Below are positions 51,086 through 64,000 of a stretch of DNA of 64,000 bases, in pieces. The stretch comes from Balanoglossus misakiensis. Its lineage: Eukaryota; Hemichordata. The DNA lies in NCBI GenBank assembly GCA_040954595.2, contig CM082583.2, forward strand, positions 2,790,001-2,854,000, written 5' to 3'. The notes beneath the pieces were generated by a model that saw nothing but the letters and a program-made list of their open reading frames with translations, made no database searches and had not been told where the DNA came from. The number at the start of each line of letters is the position of its first letter. Position 1 is the first letter of the stretch. A program made the position numbers and the translations under genes.

Positions 51086-54000
51086 AACCACAAAAGCTCA
51101 GGTGTCAAACACGATATAAGTCCAAATCTCATAAAGAGCGACACCAATGTTCATTTCGGCAGTTCACAGTCAAAATCTTCTTCTGTCACTTTCTCAAGGT
51201 ATTTTCAAATTATTGTTTTGCTCTGGTAATCGAGCCTATAAACATGCGGAAAATATATTGACTCCCCAGCAGAGGAAAAACATAAAACTTGCCCTGGCCC
51301 TCAGTGGTGCACTTTGCATATCGAGTGATGTTTTCGGTCCGATGGTTAGACAAAGTCATCACAGGGGGGGGGGGGGGTAACAGTTTCATCGACAATCTCT
51401 TCAAACACTTGACGATTGTTTGTTCTGCTGGACTCTGAAACTCCTATGTTGAGACATTTACATTTCTCAGTCTTTTCATGGCGCCAAGCGAGACTCTGGA
51501 TATGAATGGTATACTCTTTAAATGCGTAAGACGCCTTCAAATCGTCATGCTTCGACGAACGTGTTATTCAAACCAGATATTGCCCCTGGCATATGGATCG
51601 TTGGAAAATAAGCATGATGGGAAAAGAAATGTTGACAGTGTGTAGGGTCTAAAATTTGGATTCTTTGCCCATTTCTCCTGGCGTATGTTGTGCATGAAAA
51701 TAAACCTGATTTAGACTATTCGTTGATGCCGCCTTGGGTTTTTGACGCTTGGAATAGATATTTACAATCCATGTCAGTGGCTAACCTGGTCCTGTAATTC
51801 AAACACTGTCATCAACATCGATCACTGCTTGCAGTCCATATCTATCACACAGCAGTGAAGCGATCAATACAATAGTTATTTTGAACATGTTGGCATTCGA
51901 CCAGTTTTTCTCCTCTCGACTTAATTTCACACGACTTAATTTCACAAGCTATTAGTACATTAATACAGAACAGTATTAATTAATTACTTTTTAATGATGT
52001 TTTAAGATTCGCGCGTAGAATGATTGGTTTGGCGAATTTCATGAAAAAAATTAATTCATTAGATAGGTTTTGAAATGTTCATGAAATATTCATTCGACCC
52101 CTGTATACATGTACAGTGTTCAAAGTACACATAATATGTATGGAATCAAAGCGGGGTGTTATGCATATGACGAAATGTTAAGTTTAGCCTGATCAAAAGG
52201 GGGGGGGGGGTCAGATCAGCTTTGTATATTTCGCAGGAGGCTTATATTATTTGAAGGGGTCATATCATTTCCTCAACACATTTGGGCAATTCTTAAAAGC
52301 AATTTTACTGTCAGGAATATTTGGCCGGCCGGGAAAACAGCGGAATCAAATGGCTCATCAGCAATGAACATTTGCATAGTCTATCATTCTGTGCTACAGC
52401 GCGACTTCAGTTGTCCTGGGATAGTTGACAGACGAGTGATATTGACTGGCGGTGCGAACAAGCCACATCAAACATGTATTCGCACAGTTGCGACACGAAT
52501 AACCAGCTCCCATTTTGCAGACGCTCTGCTATTTACATTCTCATAGCTAAGAGCAATCGGTAGACTAACATGAAACTCCTTTCCTAAACACATCGACGCG
52601 ATTTTCAATGTTGTCGTGCTGTGATTTGATCATAGCCACTCAGAAAGCTGGTGGCAAGTGAAATCTTTATTGAAACGTCACTATAAAGAATGACAGAAGG
52701 AATAGGAGACAGATCTTTACTTTTCTGAATAATCGAACCAAATGGCAATGCATTTTCAATTGTACACTTTGTTTTATTTTTATTCTGGGTGGAAGCATGA
52801 TGAAATACCCAGTGTTCAGCTTGCCAACACAGCCTCTATGTGTACAAGTCAACATTGGTATTGTTGAAAGTTGAATTCAATTCCAGACATTCGTAAACAA
52901 TAACAATTACACATAAAAAGGCTGAATTGACAATACTGTGCATTTCATCACGCTTCAAAACTTTAAACTATTAACTTTTATAGTTAATACACAAAACAAA
53001 AGTACTGAACAATTATTCAAAAGTTACAGCTATTGGGGGCTTTAATCTGGTACCCTGGAGAATTTGCAATTTTTATTAAATTTTTTTAAATGAATTTAAA
53101 TATGTATCTATAGAGCTGCGAACAATAGCTTCAGAAAGTTTGTTTAAGATTTAATACAATCTTGGAAATAGTAAATATCATTATAAAGTAACTGATCGGA
53201 TCTCCTGAAAAATACAAAATTAATAAAAGAAATTTTATCTTTATTTCTTTCGATTGATGGTCGATTGGAATAACTTTTAAATTACGTATCCCTTCGTTGA
53301 CATGACTGTTCGGTACATAATATATGGTATGTTTGGTGAACGTCTGTTTAATCCAGCATCGAGAAGTTTGCTTTACGTGCATGGGCAAGCCATGTTGAAA
53401 ATTGCGCGCGATTCAAGAGCAGACGACAAGTAGCCTACGGCCGCGATATAGCCCATACTATAATTTGCTATTTATATATTTATCCCTCAGACTCAGCTTC
53501 TGTCGTTTTAACATCCTTTCCAAGAACTTCTTATCTTTCCTGGTGGCATGTTAGACAACTGGAATATGCGTTTGACATAATTTCATTATTTTGTTATTGC
53601 AATGCTACGTCTAAGCGTACAGTGCTAACACATAATCTGCACTTGATAAAAAAAAGAATTAAAAATAATAATAATCTGCACTTGATAGATAATTTAGGGA
53701 GAATTGATCACACGTTTCAAGCATTATAGAATAACACTATTCACACAGGATTCAACTCAAAGCTGTTTTCCATTAAATTTTAGCTAGCTTCCATTCACTT
53801 ATTCAATGCTGTGAATTAATAGAGCGTCTGTCTACATTATCACGACAGCAAAATAGCTTGATAGTCTGGTTACAGAACGATGTGAGGTTCAGGGCTTTTA
53901 ATGAAGACTCTGACAAACACAACAAACACAACGCAATGTCTACAAGTAAAAAAATGGGCTATCGGGAAACGATATATCTGCACTTGACGACATTGGGAGC

Positions 54001-55308
54001 TGCACTGGTATGTGCATATGAGTGTATATGGAACATTACATGTTAGTGTGACGTAAAAACAGCATACTACCGTATAGATGGGCTCAGTAACATACTATGA
54101 AATAAAAGAATTCCGCATATATATCAGTTTCATTCTCTGAGCAAGATCAAGTCGAGACAGTCACGGTGAGGCATGACTATAATAGTATATTGTCTCTTTC
54201 GTGCGCATTAATATATTGTTGTTGTTTAACACAAGTCGGGCATCAGACGTGGTGCCGGTGCTATCGATTGACAGGACACGTTGGTATGATGCTCAGCTTA
54301 GCGTTTAAACAGCAGAAGGAAAGGCTACTACGTGTACTTACTTCCTGAATATGACAAGGCGTGGGTTTTCCTAGTAGGCTATCCGATGATTATGGAGCAA
54401 TTGAGATGTTTGAATTGGCATCCATATTTATATTCTTTCAAGGGAAGACGTAAGACTCGGAAATTAGTCGTGCTTCTTCTGACGGTAATGCGGTGCATGT
54501 CGAATACTTGAACGCTTTGCAATCAAGGCAGAGACACGAAAAGGCGCCATGTGCATACTTTAAATGCGAGGTGAAATTCCTATATACCTGCGAGCTATCA
54601 CATCAATCCCGTCATCGCTGAGATCACAATGTTGTCTCTTATTCAGGTAGATTCCAATGAAATAAGATGGCTTATTCTGCAGAAAATGTTAAATTGAAAT
54701 AATCAATGTTTTCGCGCTGTCGTGAGGCCGAGGCACTTGCTGTAGCTGCCGCTGTCGCTGCCGCTGCCCCAATGTGGTTGTGAGCCAAGATCTTTTGTTA
54801 TTCTCTCCCGTCTAGGCCTACTTCGCTCACGTTGATTTAGAATTTACGACTCTCCATAAAGCAATGGCGCTCCATTCAAAGAGACTGTAGCAAGGGAACA
54901 GGGAGCTGGCGTTCAGTGTACCAACATTGCCCCTCAACTGGCCGTTAGCTTTTTCTCACGATTTTCTGTGTTCTTCATTAGCAGCGTGTGAGTTTGCGCA
55001 GGCATGGCGAGACACTAGAAAATACTGGGGCCACCTTCGGCATATCATCAAGTATTATTGATTGTTAACACTTTTTGTGCTTACAGTGATAGATCACTGT
55101 GTTTGAGCAATAACAGTCTGCAAATATGCGTACTGTTGTGCCATGTTGAAGTGAACGATATCGGGTTAAACTGGCACAGGAATTTCACTTTGGGCGGTCG
55201 AATCTCAATTAGCTGCAGTGCGTAACGATTCTCTTTTCATGAAGACTGTCGAGCAGATGTGATTCGGAATCACCCTGCATATTACTAGCACATGCGTGTG
55301 TGTGTATA
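51086..55308. other. No recognisable gene
   Basis: AT-rich sequence with short frames only. G runs near 51364 and 52198 (the latter followed by GGGGTCAGATC and GGGGTCATATCATTT) may be scraps of the G-rich TAA-type family. A Gly/Ala-codon-like GCTGCCGCTGTCGCTGCCGC run lies at about 54747. No exon was identified. Confidence 0.4.
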
Positions 55309-55631
55309 GTTGTGTATGTATGTATGTATGTATGTATGTATGTATGTATGTATGTATGTATGTATGTATGTATGTATGTATGTATGTATGTATGTATGTA
55401 TGTATGTATGTATGTATGTATGTATGTATGTATGTATGTATGTATGTATGTATGTATGTATGTATGTATGTATGTATGTATGTATGTATGTATGTATGTA
55501 TGTATGTATGTATGTATGTATGTATGTATGTATGTATGTATGTATGTATCTATGTATCTATGTATCTATGTATGTATCTATGTATGTATCTATGTATCTA
55601 TGTATGTATCTATGTATCTATGTATCTATGT
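55309..55631. repeat. (ATGT)n microsatellite passing into (ATCT/ATGT)n
   Basis: About 240 bp of pure ATGT followed by about 80 bp in which ATCT alternates with ATGT, the longest of the four-base tracts here. Confidence 0.95.
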
Positions 55632-57015
55632 CATTTCGGTATGTCGCGTCGTAACGTCTGAAATGACTGAATTAAAGACGGACTGACATGAATTGATAAG
55701 ACCCCCCATAAACAAGTCAAAATACACAAATACAGAACTTCGTAACTTTATTGACTACAAACGTGGACATGGGGCAGATGTGGTCATTTCCGGACCAATC
55801 TTACAGTTTTTACAGTTTTATTCTGCTGTGTATAAGTCTCTGAGAGTCAAAATCTAACGAGATTCTCTTAGTAAAGGGGAAACATGAGTATTCTAGGAGT
55901 TTAAGGCGGATTAACATTTTTGCCTCATTACATGTTTGGAGTTCAGAGTGGTCAATGCAAGGCATATAATTTCTGAGGTCATTTGTAACATTGCTTGACC
56001 ATGATTGATATGAGGTAGATCATGTGATTTATTCCGTGGAACAAACATAAAGAGATTTTTGTACAAATTCAAATTTGTGTGCTGCAGGAGGCCGTTCGGA
56101 CCAGATGACAATCTCTTTTTCCCGTGTTATAAACAAATATCCCAACACTCTTTCTCTGATATACTAATGGATTTATCCATGTGAGTTTGGTGATATCTTA
56201 TCAGCAAATGAAAGGAGTTGTAGACATCTGGCGGATAACAAAATCTTGCAAAAGAACGCAATTTGAGCACAGATATTATTAAGCTGCAACTGGTTTATTA
56301 CTAACAACAGATGCATGTTTTCACTTTCAGAATCCAATTTAAAGCCCTTTTCACGGCTGTCGGCCTAACAACTTAATTTGGTGGAATGGATTTAGTTGAC
56401 GTCTAATACTAAATAGAAACCAGGCAAAAAATAGGAGCGTCAATTGCGTTAGGGATTCGAACAGGGACCTTTCGAAAATTGAGAGGGTATTTCGACGGAT
56501 AATAGATTTTAAGACGGAGATCACTTGATTTTACGCACACAACCCGCGTCCCTTAAAGTCGATTGTCTCACATTTTTGTCGAAGATGAGACAGGTCATGC
56601 ACACACAAAATTAAAGGTGTCATTCAAGACAAATTTATTTCGTGTTTTTTTCAATCAAAACATTAATGTGCCAGTTAAGTATTTCTTCTGCTCCTAGCCT
56701 AAGGAAAAATTAAAGCATAAATTTGACTTTTCATTTTACAAGTAAATGTTATGAATTCAAAGTTCAAACTTATCTGATCTGATAAATGTAATTTTGTTGT
56801 GACATTACGATCTAGTCCGATGAATTGGTATGAATTTAGTTTCACATTCTGATCTGGCCTGATCTAAAATCACGCAAACAGCAACATTGTAATAGTGCAT
56901 AGTAATTTCAGAAACGCCCGATTTCAAGTTTTAGTAGTCAACATCATAGCATGAACGCCAATGCAAACTCATTGTATTGGCCGTCTGAAGCATCATAGAG
57001 ATAAACACAAACGTG
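55632..57015. other. No recognisable gene or repeat
   Basis: AT-rich, short frames only, no repeats seen. Confidence 0.4.
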
Positions 57016-57239
57016 TCAGAATTTTATTTTTTCCGGTGTATATTCAATGTTCGATCCATCCAGCCCAGAATCCTCGAGACCAACTCTTGAAGCCCAAATG
57101 TCACAACTTTTGAAATTAATATTCCCCCATTTTTTCGGGGCACCTTCAGTTCCAACGACTGGTATACCTTGTCTTTCGAAGTGGCTTCGCGTACCGTCCT
57201 GTCTGTCAGTAAAGTCGAATGACACCAAATCATTCGACA
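57016..57239 (-). CDS. Candidate terminal exon of an unknown gene
   Basis: Read on the minus strand, an acceptor (TGATGAATTCTAG) at 57240-57241 opens a 74-codon frame to TGA at 57016. The composition is protein-like: FDFTDRQDGTRSHFERQGIP, then KKWGNINFKSCDIWASRVG, then YTPEKIKF. I do not recognise the family. The upstream exons would lie above 57300 on the minus strand and were not found. It could be an isolated exon, a retained fragment, or chance. Confidence 0.35.
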
Positions 57240-57925
57240 CTAGAATTCATCACGTCATTTTATTTCTGATCATTAACATTGAACTTTCCTCTCTTAGATA
57301 TCATGTTATGGAAAATGAGACCAGTCCAGTTACCATAGTAACACCTTGTGTAATAGAGGTTAGAATTTATACCCGCAACATAAAACAACAAAAAATGAAT
57401 GCGCCTTTTAGGGCCAGTTTACGAGACTTTAACTGCATCTGAAAAAAGCGAATTGTAAATGGGTATTGCTTATCAAGTGATCTATCAAATCGCTTGGATG
57501 ACTACAGATAGTTGGACGGATTGAGGAACAGATGGAGGGATTGATTCTGACAAAAGTAGTTAATGCCACTGTGATTTCACTACAAGTGTTTATTAGAAGC
57601 TCCAATTGAACTGCAGTGTTACAACAAAAGCATTTGAAAGTGGATATCGCGACATAACATCCAATGTTTCATGTGTAATTGGAATAGCCATGACTTTTCA
57701 CATTTGAAGAACGACTATAAAATGATCCACAGATTTACCTGCAGTAATTTATAAATGTTGACGTGTTTATCACCCAATCCCTAAAAATGTAGGTCATCTA
57801 GTAGGAAACAAGCCTATACCATTGCATTATGTTATTACATGTAATATCATAGCACTTGTATGATATTAACATAATCCTACACCTCAAATCTGGTGTAGGA
57901 TACCGCACGCCATGAACAGATATAT

Positions 57926-58262
57926 TAGATAGATAGATAGATGGATAGATAGATAGTTTATTTCACCAGAATGATGCATTTGACATGACTAGTGCGGACC
58001 AGGCAAGTAGTCGTGTCCCTGGCCCTAAATACATACAACTTATTGAAACAAATAATGCCAATTGCCAATTCATATCACAAAACAATAGTTGGTAATCAAC
58101 AGCGCAGTGACAATAATTAAGCAGGTTTATAACAGAGGTTACATTAATCTGTGCTCAAAAGATACCTTTTCAGAGAGCTTTTAAATAAATTCCTTGACTG
58201 AATATTGATTGGACGGTGATGTAATACATGTTCAAGTTGGTCATTCGTCTAGTCCTAGCTTG
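57926..58262 (-). mobile_element. LINE 3' end, minus strand, with (ATCT)n tail
   Basis: On the minus strand the last codons read HHRPINIQSRNLFKSSLKRY then LLSTD and a stop, the FK..LK.YL tail of many LINE ORF2 proteins. A 3' UTR of about 190 bp follows and then an (ATCT)n tail at 57926-57957. The upstream frame is closed by a stop at about 58254, so only the terminus survives. Confidence 0.65.
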
Positions 58263-60090
58263 ATGTAATAGTTAATTTCCTGGGTAGAATTTCTTTATAA
58301 CCCTTGAAATCTCGTTAATTGCTACTTGCAAAGGTTAACCTTCTTTAATTGTGCCTTTGGGCGATTGGGTCAACATCAGCGTCAGTTGGAAACCCAATTT
58401 AGCCTATCAGAAGTTAGTTAGTCATTTTGCTTACAACTCCCGCATGTTTATTGGTTTGTATTCTCCATTGCGCGTGCATTTACTTATAAATTATAACACT
58501 TTGGAGCTCATAATTCAACGTTAACAATCGTATTTGTCTCTAGTAGTTTACTGTAAGTTTCGACAGCCCAGTTAATTTATTTTGATTTCAGCAGACATTA
58601 AAGTAAAATGCAACAAAAGACTGAAATATACAGAAATGTACAAAACACATCCTCAAAAATACAAGAAAGAACGGATCGTCTGAACATTTCACGATGCTGT
58701 ATCATACACAGTGGAACCTTACTGTAACGAACACCGTTTGTGCGAACGATCAGTTTATAACGAATGTAACAGGCGCCCCTGTAGAATTTACCATTGTAGA
58801 TTAGATACCATAAACAATGGACTGCGAACGTAAAAGCAGTAAGATTTATGAAGATTTGATAAGCTGTGAATTGTGTAGAATCCAGTCACAGACCCTGAAA
58901 TGCCTTAAAAGGCGCCATCTTACAATACAACATGAGTAGATATATATATTCATGACGTGTGACATCGCATGCTATTTTTTTCTATATTTGACTATGACAC
59001 AAAAGTGATTTTGAATTGTTCAAATATTCCTGAACATTCAAACTTGGTTTAATACTTGTTTAAACCACGTTGTCTTGCTTAATGCACGTCTTAAAAATAG
59101 TTTTTATTTTCAATATAGGTCTTAACTCATTTTTTTCCCTATAATTTCCATTGCTTCATACGAAATAACAAATAACTTAACGTGGTCTGTACTTCAGTAG
59201 ATGCTGTGTATAGGGGTTTCAAGTACAGAAGAGTCAAACTAGGTTCTCTCGTTGAATAGTTTTAATGAGCAGACACAACCAGGAGTGAAATTTGATCGAA
59301 TCGCCACGTTTTACGACCCTGTTTGACCTAACCATCGTGCTCATGCAATTTAACCAAATTCTCATACATGGTACATGTATAGCATTGATGTCATATGACA
59401 CATCTATTTTTCCTCTTGGTCAGTTAAATGATTACAGATGAAATCAACTATCAGGTTACCAGCATTGCTTATTTCCGCATATGTTGAATAATGTGTCATG
59501 TTTCTTTTAATTTCTGTGAGGTAATTAAACCTTTGTATCTCGCGCGTTGAATTGACATTTCCTCAAATAGGTTTACAAGTTGCAACTGCACGGCTTGTAT
59601 GGTTTGTCGTAAGAAGAATTAGACGCTCTGTTTATAAGGTAAAATACGTCATATATTGCTTCATTAAATTACGTAAAAAACCAAAGGACATTTTTATAAC
59701 ATCGTTGCTTTTATGACTACAAGTGGAAATATTTTAGAAATATCACATACAACATACAATGAGCAATATTTGTTGTTTAAAAGTTCTGTCTTTGTAGTTT
59801 GCATATAGACCTCATATAACCTTCTTTACAATGTTTAGAAATCCGACATTTTGAAATTTTGTACACCAAATGTTTATATCTTACCTAGGCAGTCTCGGTT
59901 ACCCAGACCCCTCTGCTTCTTCCGTTGGCACTCCAGAAAGAGGGTCTGGGGAAATACTAGTTGTTTTTTAATATATTTTCCTCTTTGTTTTTTTAATTAC
60001 CCCTCTGTGATTTTCATGTTTGATGTTTTGATGTATCATGCTTGTCACTGCTGCAAGTTCATTGCCCAGTCATGGGATAGTAAAGTATTA
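58263..60090. other. No recognisable gene
   Basis: AT-rich. ACAGTGGAACCTTACTGTAA at about 58709 looks like the end of a pogo/Tigger-type element, but I found no partner end. No exon identified. Confidence 0.4.
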
Positions 60091-60101
60091 TTAATTGATT
60101 G

Positions 60102-60140
<39 letters not shown>

Positions 60141-60206
60141 GATTGACTGACTGACTGACTGACTGACTGACTGACTGACTGACTGACTGACTGACTGACT
60201 GACTGA
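60091..60206. repeat. (TTGA)n then (CTGA)n microsatellite
   Basis: About 45 bp of TTGA/TGAT repeats pass into about 65 bp of CTGA repeats. The frames across it are artefacts. Confidence 0.95.
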
Positions 60207-60559
60207 CCGATTTATTCCTAGGATGGATAGTAGCATAGTCTGCAACGTCCAGCTTATTCCCAATTAATGCACAGGAAGTTGATACTAGTACTTTAAGATG
60301 AAACTCAAACACTGATGGTGTAATTTTTCATCACACAATGACAAATTTGTGGGTAAGCCAAGGTCACAAATGGCCGGATTTACTTGTTCTTGCCTACTCC
60401 CACAATCGATGAAAGTGCCAACATATACACCTCATCATTGCTGTTCAACAATATGCCAACAATATGCCTATTCAAAATTTAGCGAATGTCCACAGTATTT
60501 GCAATCATTGGTAGATAGATATACATAGCGGGCTCTCCGTTGATCTAACAAAATTTCTC

Positions 60560-61050
60560 TTACTACATAGTATCAGGTGTAACACCAGGAGCACAATTAA
60601 TTATTGTCATCTCACATTTACAGTTGCTGTGCCATTGTTATGGAATGAACTTTCTTTTGATGCTCACTGTCTTGGTTGGTCTTGTGAGTCTTTTAAACGT
60701 CTTTAAACCCCTCTTTTTAGGTAGTACCGTAAAACACTTTATTTTCGCGAGCAATAAATTTTCGCGAAATATGCGAGCCAAAATAGTGTAAAAATAAAAA
60801 GTCGCGTAAATTTTTTTTAAAGATAACGATGCAGTGAATGAAATAAGAGAACGCGAAAATTAATACTCGCGAAACAGTGGCCTCTCTCGATATCACGAAA
60901 ATTTCAACTCGCGAAAATAAAGTGTTTTACAGTATTATAGTCATATCTGTGATTTTATACCTGTATTTTATTCTTTCTTTTTATTTTAGTGTGAAGAGCA
61001 CTGAGACGTAGTGTAGGGCTCTTTTAAGAAATAAATATTATTATTATTAT
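60560..61050 (+). mobile_element. LINE 3' end, plus strand, interrupted by a MITE
   Basis: The frame reads FTVAVPLLWNELSFDAH then ESFKRL and a stop, with TPLF beyond it. This is the LWN.LP...FK..LKT.LF terminus of CR1/L2/Jockey-type proteins. A 3' UTR follows and ends AAGAAATAAATATTATTATT at about 61028-61047. The UTR is split by the MITE at 60727-60932. Confidence 0.7.
60727..60932. mobile_element. Mariner-like MITE, TA target duplication
   Basis: 206 bp with 25 bp inverted ends (CCGTAAAACACTTTATTTTC and complement) flanked by TA at 60725-60726 and 60933-60934. TA duplication and short inverted ends fit Tc1/mariner. It lies inside the LINE 3' UTR, so it is younger than that insertion. Confidence 0.85.
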
Positions 61051-63811
61051 CAAAACCACTATCATCAACTATTAATCCACGTTCAGCTATCACTTAGCCG
61101 ACTAAGTGACTCACCAGTGAGGGCGCACTCAGACATGGACAGCCAGTTTGTTATTCGGCTGAGAATTCTGAGCATTTGGAGTGAAATTTTATAGATGACT
61201 ATCTTTCAAAGGGATCAATAAACAATATTGATTGCATAATTTGGAAAATGGAAAGTCAAGATTTGTGACATTCATATTTCCATTTACAAATATTTTGCTG
61301 GAGGCTGTACACAGGAGCAATGTAAATCAGTGTGGACAAGAGATATGGAGACAATCAGTTTTACAAGACATCACATTTAATGATAATAAAAGTAAAAATA
61401 AGAAACAAGTACATCAATATATTCCATGAATAAGAATGAACAGATTCTACAGAATCTTGCCTTTTCCCCCTCTCATTTGTCATTCTTGAGACATTAGTTG
61501 GGTACATTTCATAGCTAGGATTTGGAGAACTATATACAATGCATGCCATGGTTGTCAAAAGTTGTTTGAACAACAAGAACATTGCACACCCTACAGTTAA
61601 ATAGAATGTGGTGTGTGCGTGCATGTGTGAGACTGTGTTATGTGTGTGTGTGTGTGTGCTTACACCATACTATAGCATGTGTGATGTTTGTGTGTATGTT
61701 TACTTCTCAATGAACAGGTTGTACAATTTGGAATCAGAGGGAGATGATAGATTGGCTCACTGGCAGAGACATTCATAAAAATACAAAACAGCTCTAGAAA
61801 GATGTCCTTGTAAAAAAATACACAGAAGAAACCAAGCATCTGCATAAGTTATTGAATAAGAGTGTTTGATCTGACCACCAGACATTAACTCTGAGTGCTG
61901 GTGGGTGTGTTATGAGGGTATGAAAGAAAACACATCATATGCACACTAAAATCAATTTTGCCAAAATATCATAAAGGATTGATGGTACAATATTCTGCGT
62001 CAACTTACAATCATTTGAAAGTATGTCAAAATCTTGAAGATTCGTATTATTTGAATTTTTTTTAATATATATTTTTTCTCAACCCATCTGTAATCTATGA
62101 TAACCTACAACCATGTTATATGATGTACTGAAATTACTATACTATTCTTCTCTTCATTATTTACATTATTCAATCAATCATCTGCCAGATGCATTCCTGG
62201 AAATATACACTATGAAATGGCATCATCAAATAATGTTGCCCATTTTATTAGGCCATCATTCTGGGGAAAATCACAAACTTTTCTTTTCACAGCAATAGTA
62301 CAAAAAAAGTGTTGAAATTGCAAAGACTGGCAAACATTAGACATACATTTCACAAGGAGTCCCCAGACTACAACGGTTTAGTCATATTTACAAATATATG
62401 TATTGAAATAGTATAACAGCTATTGTTAAGATGAATACACAATAAGCTCTTTCACAGCGAGTTCTCTTTTTCTTAAAAAAAAATCAAGAAACATGTTACA
62501 AATCTACTTAGATTATTTGTACAGCATGGAGAAGGGATAGGCTATAAAGGCTACATATTGTGACAGGAATAATAATTGCACAGCTTCTAACAATAATATT
62601 GCAAGATATGAATGTTGCTATAGATACAGTCAATCCACACATTAGAGGATCATTGATATGAAAGCCTGCTTTAGGCAGCAGCAGTACAAAATCTACCACA
62701 AAAAAAGAAACAAGCTAATACTCAGTACATAAGAGTGCTAGAGTGCTACCAGAATGCAGAATTTGTCAATTGAGTAAAAAGTTTGATTTGAAAGATACAG
62801 TTAAGGATAAAAGACAATCTTGAATGTAAATGGTCAAATCAGCTAGTAAGGTTTCATGTCTTACTCATTCTATTCATTTGTCACTTCAATGCAACTTACT
62901 CATGACCAAATCTGCTATAGGACAAGCTGAAATTTCAACTAGGCCGTGATTTGCAGAAATCACATTATGAGGTACTTGATTGGATGTAACCATGGTTACT
63001 TCAGAATTAGTCCAAATCAATTCTTATGTCATAGAATGAAGACATGATCAGTGGCATATTTCAATCTGTAATAAGAATCTTACAGGAAATGGTGTAGCAG
63101 ATTGCTTGGCGTCCACCAAAAACTAGTCCCTTCACGTGGTACACTAATCTCATTACAGTCAAAAAAGGAAACCAATGGAAATTTCCTTTCATACCAGGTT
63201 GAAGAAACAATCCCTTGGCAGAATGTAGTGCTATATAGTATGACTTTTTGAACACAAGTGTTTAACCCAATAAGATCAATGTGAGAAAGACAAACTTCAT
63301 GGTGCAGCATGGCTCATTTACATAATCACAACTGCCAATTCTCTAACAGTGTTGAGAGATATCCTAGTATTTCTGTGGAAATTTCAATTAAAGCTCCAAC
63401 TTTTCACTACCTTTTTAGTCATTTTTAGTAATTTTGTTTTGTGTATCTACTGCAGTTTTTTGGTACAAAATTCTGAAACATGATAAGAGCATATATGTGT
63501 ATAGTCAGCATTGCTGTTTCGCAAAATTCAAATTCAAGGCCGGGCTAGAATTCATTTGTCAACAATAACAATGGTTGTTACACACATGTTGAAGAGCAGA
63601 GTACTGGGTCAAATTATCATGCTGTTTGGAGTAGACGAAATTACATTTGATACACAGAACAAAGATTCTGGAAATCAAGCCAAAAGTGAGAGCTAGTGTC
63701 ACTTTAGTATCAAATCTTCCACAGCACAGTATACTTTCTCAACAATGATACATACACACTGACAGTTAAACCCTCTTGGGATTAAATCCCTATATATGGA
63801 GGTACACTCAC
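61051..63811. other. No recognisable gene; possible long 3' UTR or intron
   Basis: AT-rich. Short CA/TG-rich stretch at about 61613-61657. On the minus strand the frame following an acceptor-like TTTGGCTTGATTTCCAG (ending about 63671) stays open for about 38 codons and is phase-compatible with the candidate exon at 63812-63880, but has no recognisable motif. Confidence 0.35.
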
Positions 63812-63880
63812 TGGTATGTTACCAGAATTTCAGACTTGTAGGGCTCAAAGTCTACAAGATACCTTGAAGGGCTTATAGAT
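63812..63880 (-). CDS. Candidate internal exon of an unknown minus-strand gene
   Basis: The acceptor TTTCCTCTGTCCCAG and donor CA|GTGAGT bracket a 69 bp open segment encoding SPSRYLVDFEPYKSEILVTY. The splice sites are strong and the peptide is protein-like, but I do not recognise the family. The upstream exon would lie beyond the window. Confidence 0.35.
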
Positions 63881-63899
63881 CTGGGACAGAGGAAACAAA

Positions 63900-64000
63900 C
63901 GTAACAAACACAGCATCAAGGACACTGGTGTCCCATCTACAGATTACTCAGAATAGGTGTACAGTACACCAGGATGAAAATCCCAGGTGACATTGACAAG
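63900..64000. repeat. Copy of the repeat next to MYDGF exon 3
   Basis: AGCATCAAGGACACTG, CACCAGGATGAAAAT and AGGTGACATTG parallel AGCGTCAAGGACACTG, CACCAGAATGAAAAT and AGGTGACATTG at 39510-39600, in the same orientation. Similarity is about 70 percent by eye. It continues to the window edge. Confidence 0.65.

Noticed and set aside
57047-57442. 131-codon plus-strand frame
   Set aside because: It overlaps the more protein-like minus-strand candidate exon at 57016-57239 and lacks motifs. At most one of the two is real.
63061-63310. Minus-strand frames near 63.1-63.3 kb as exons
   Set aside because: Two overlapping frames with similar openness and no splice sites consistent with the 63812-63880 candidate exon. 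They could equally be 3' UTR.

Overview
This is a metazoan nuclear window with spliced genes, GT-AG introns and a high load of mobile elements. The gene content is a TSP1-MACPF protein, a vWA plus C-type-lectin gene relic, a MYDGF orthologue and a possible INSYN-like gene. Together with Penelope-like elements carrying GIY-YIG endonucleases, this points to an invertebrate deuterostome such as a hemichordate, cephalochordate or echinoderm. That placement is an inference; the species cannot be read from the sequence.

Layout. Positions 1-10776 hold a head-to-tail array of a roughly 1.4-1.6 kb repeat. One unit is swollen to 2.4 kb by an internal 237 bp tandem. Units contain GAAA tracts, perfect 12 bp-stem hairpins and many nuclear-receptor DR1-like motifs. 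A frameshifted Penelope-like element (PLE) 3' fragment on the minus strand abuts the array (10783-11711). From 11827 to 19625 there are 13 phase-compatible plus-strand exons of one gene: TSP1, a helical linker, MACPF, then a long unrecognised C-terminal half that includes a PAN/apple-like exon. Its 5' exons, including any signal peptide, were not found. Positions 20912-22373 hold a vWA exon and a C-type-lectin exon that are compatible in phase but each broken by a frameshift. Positions 22622-25544 are a very young head-to-head inverted pair of PLE copies flanked by ATGT microsatellites.

Positions 25.8-36 kb contain no gene I can recognise. They hold DNA-transposon relics: a TAA-flanked element with a second element nested in it, an inverted-repeat element at 33.9-35.0 kb and a hAT-like element at 35.3-36.1 kb. 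From 44316 down to 36329 on the minus strand lie four exons of a MYDGF (myeloid-derived growth factor) orthologue. Its last exon was not found, and its introns are loaded with foldback elements, including a hairpin nested inside another hairpin. A 405-codon minus-strand ORF (48468-49685) is the largest intact single-exon ORF. It begins with a LINE/2A-like leader followed by a coiled coil resembling INSYN proteins. The remainder, 50-64 kb, is mostly non-coding with three LINE 3' remnants, one mariner-like MITE, microsatellites and two isolated candidate exons.

There is no operon-like organisation. The MACPF gene and the broken lectin-type gene are neighbours on the same strand and both carry innate-immunity-type domains. 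MYDGF and the 405-aa gene lie on the opposite strand.
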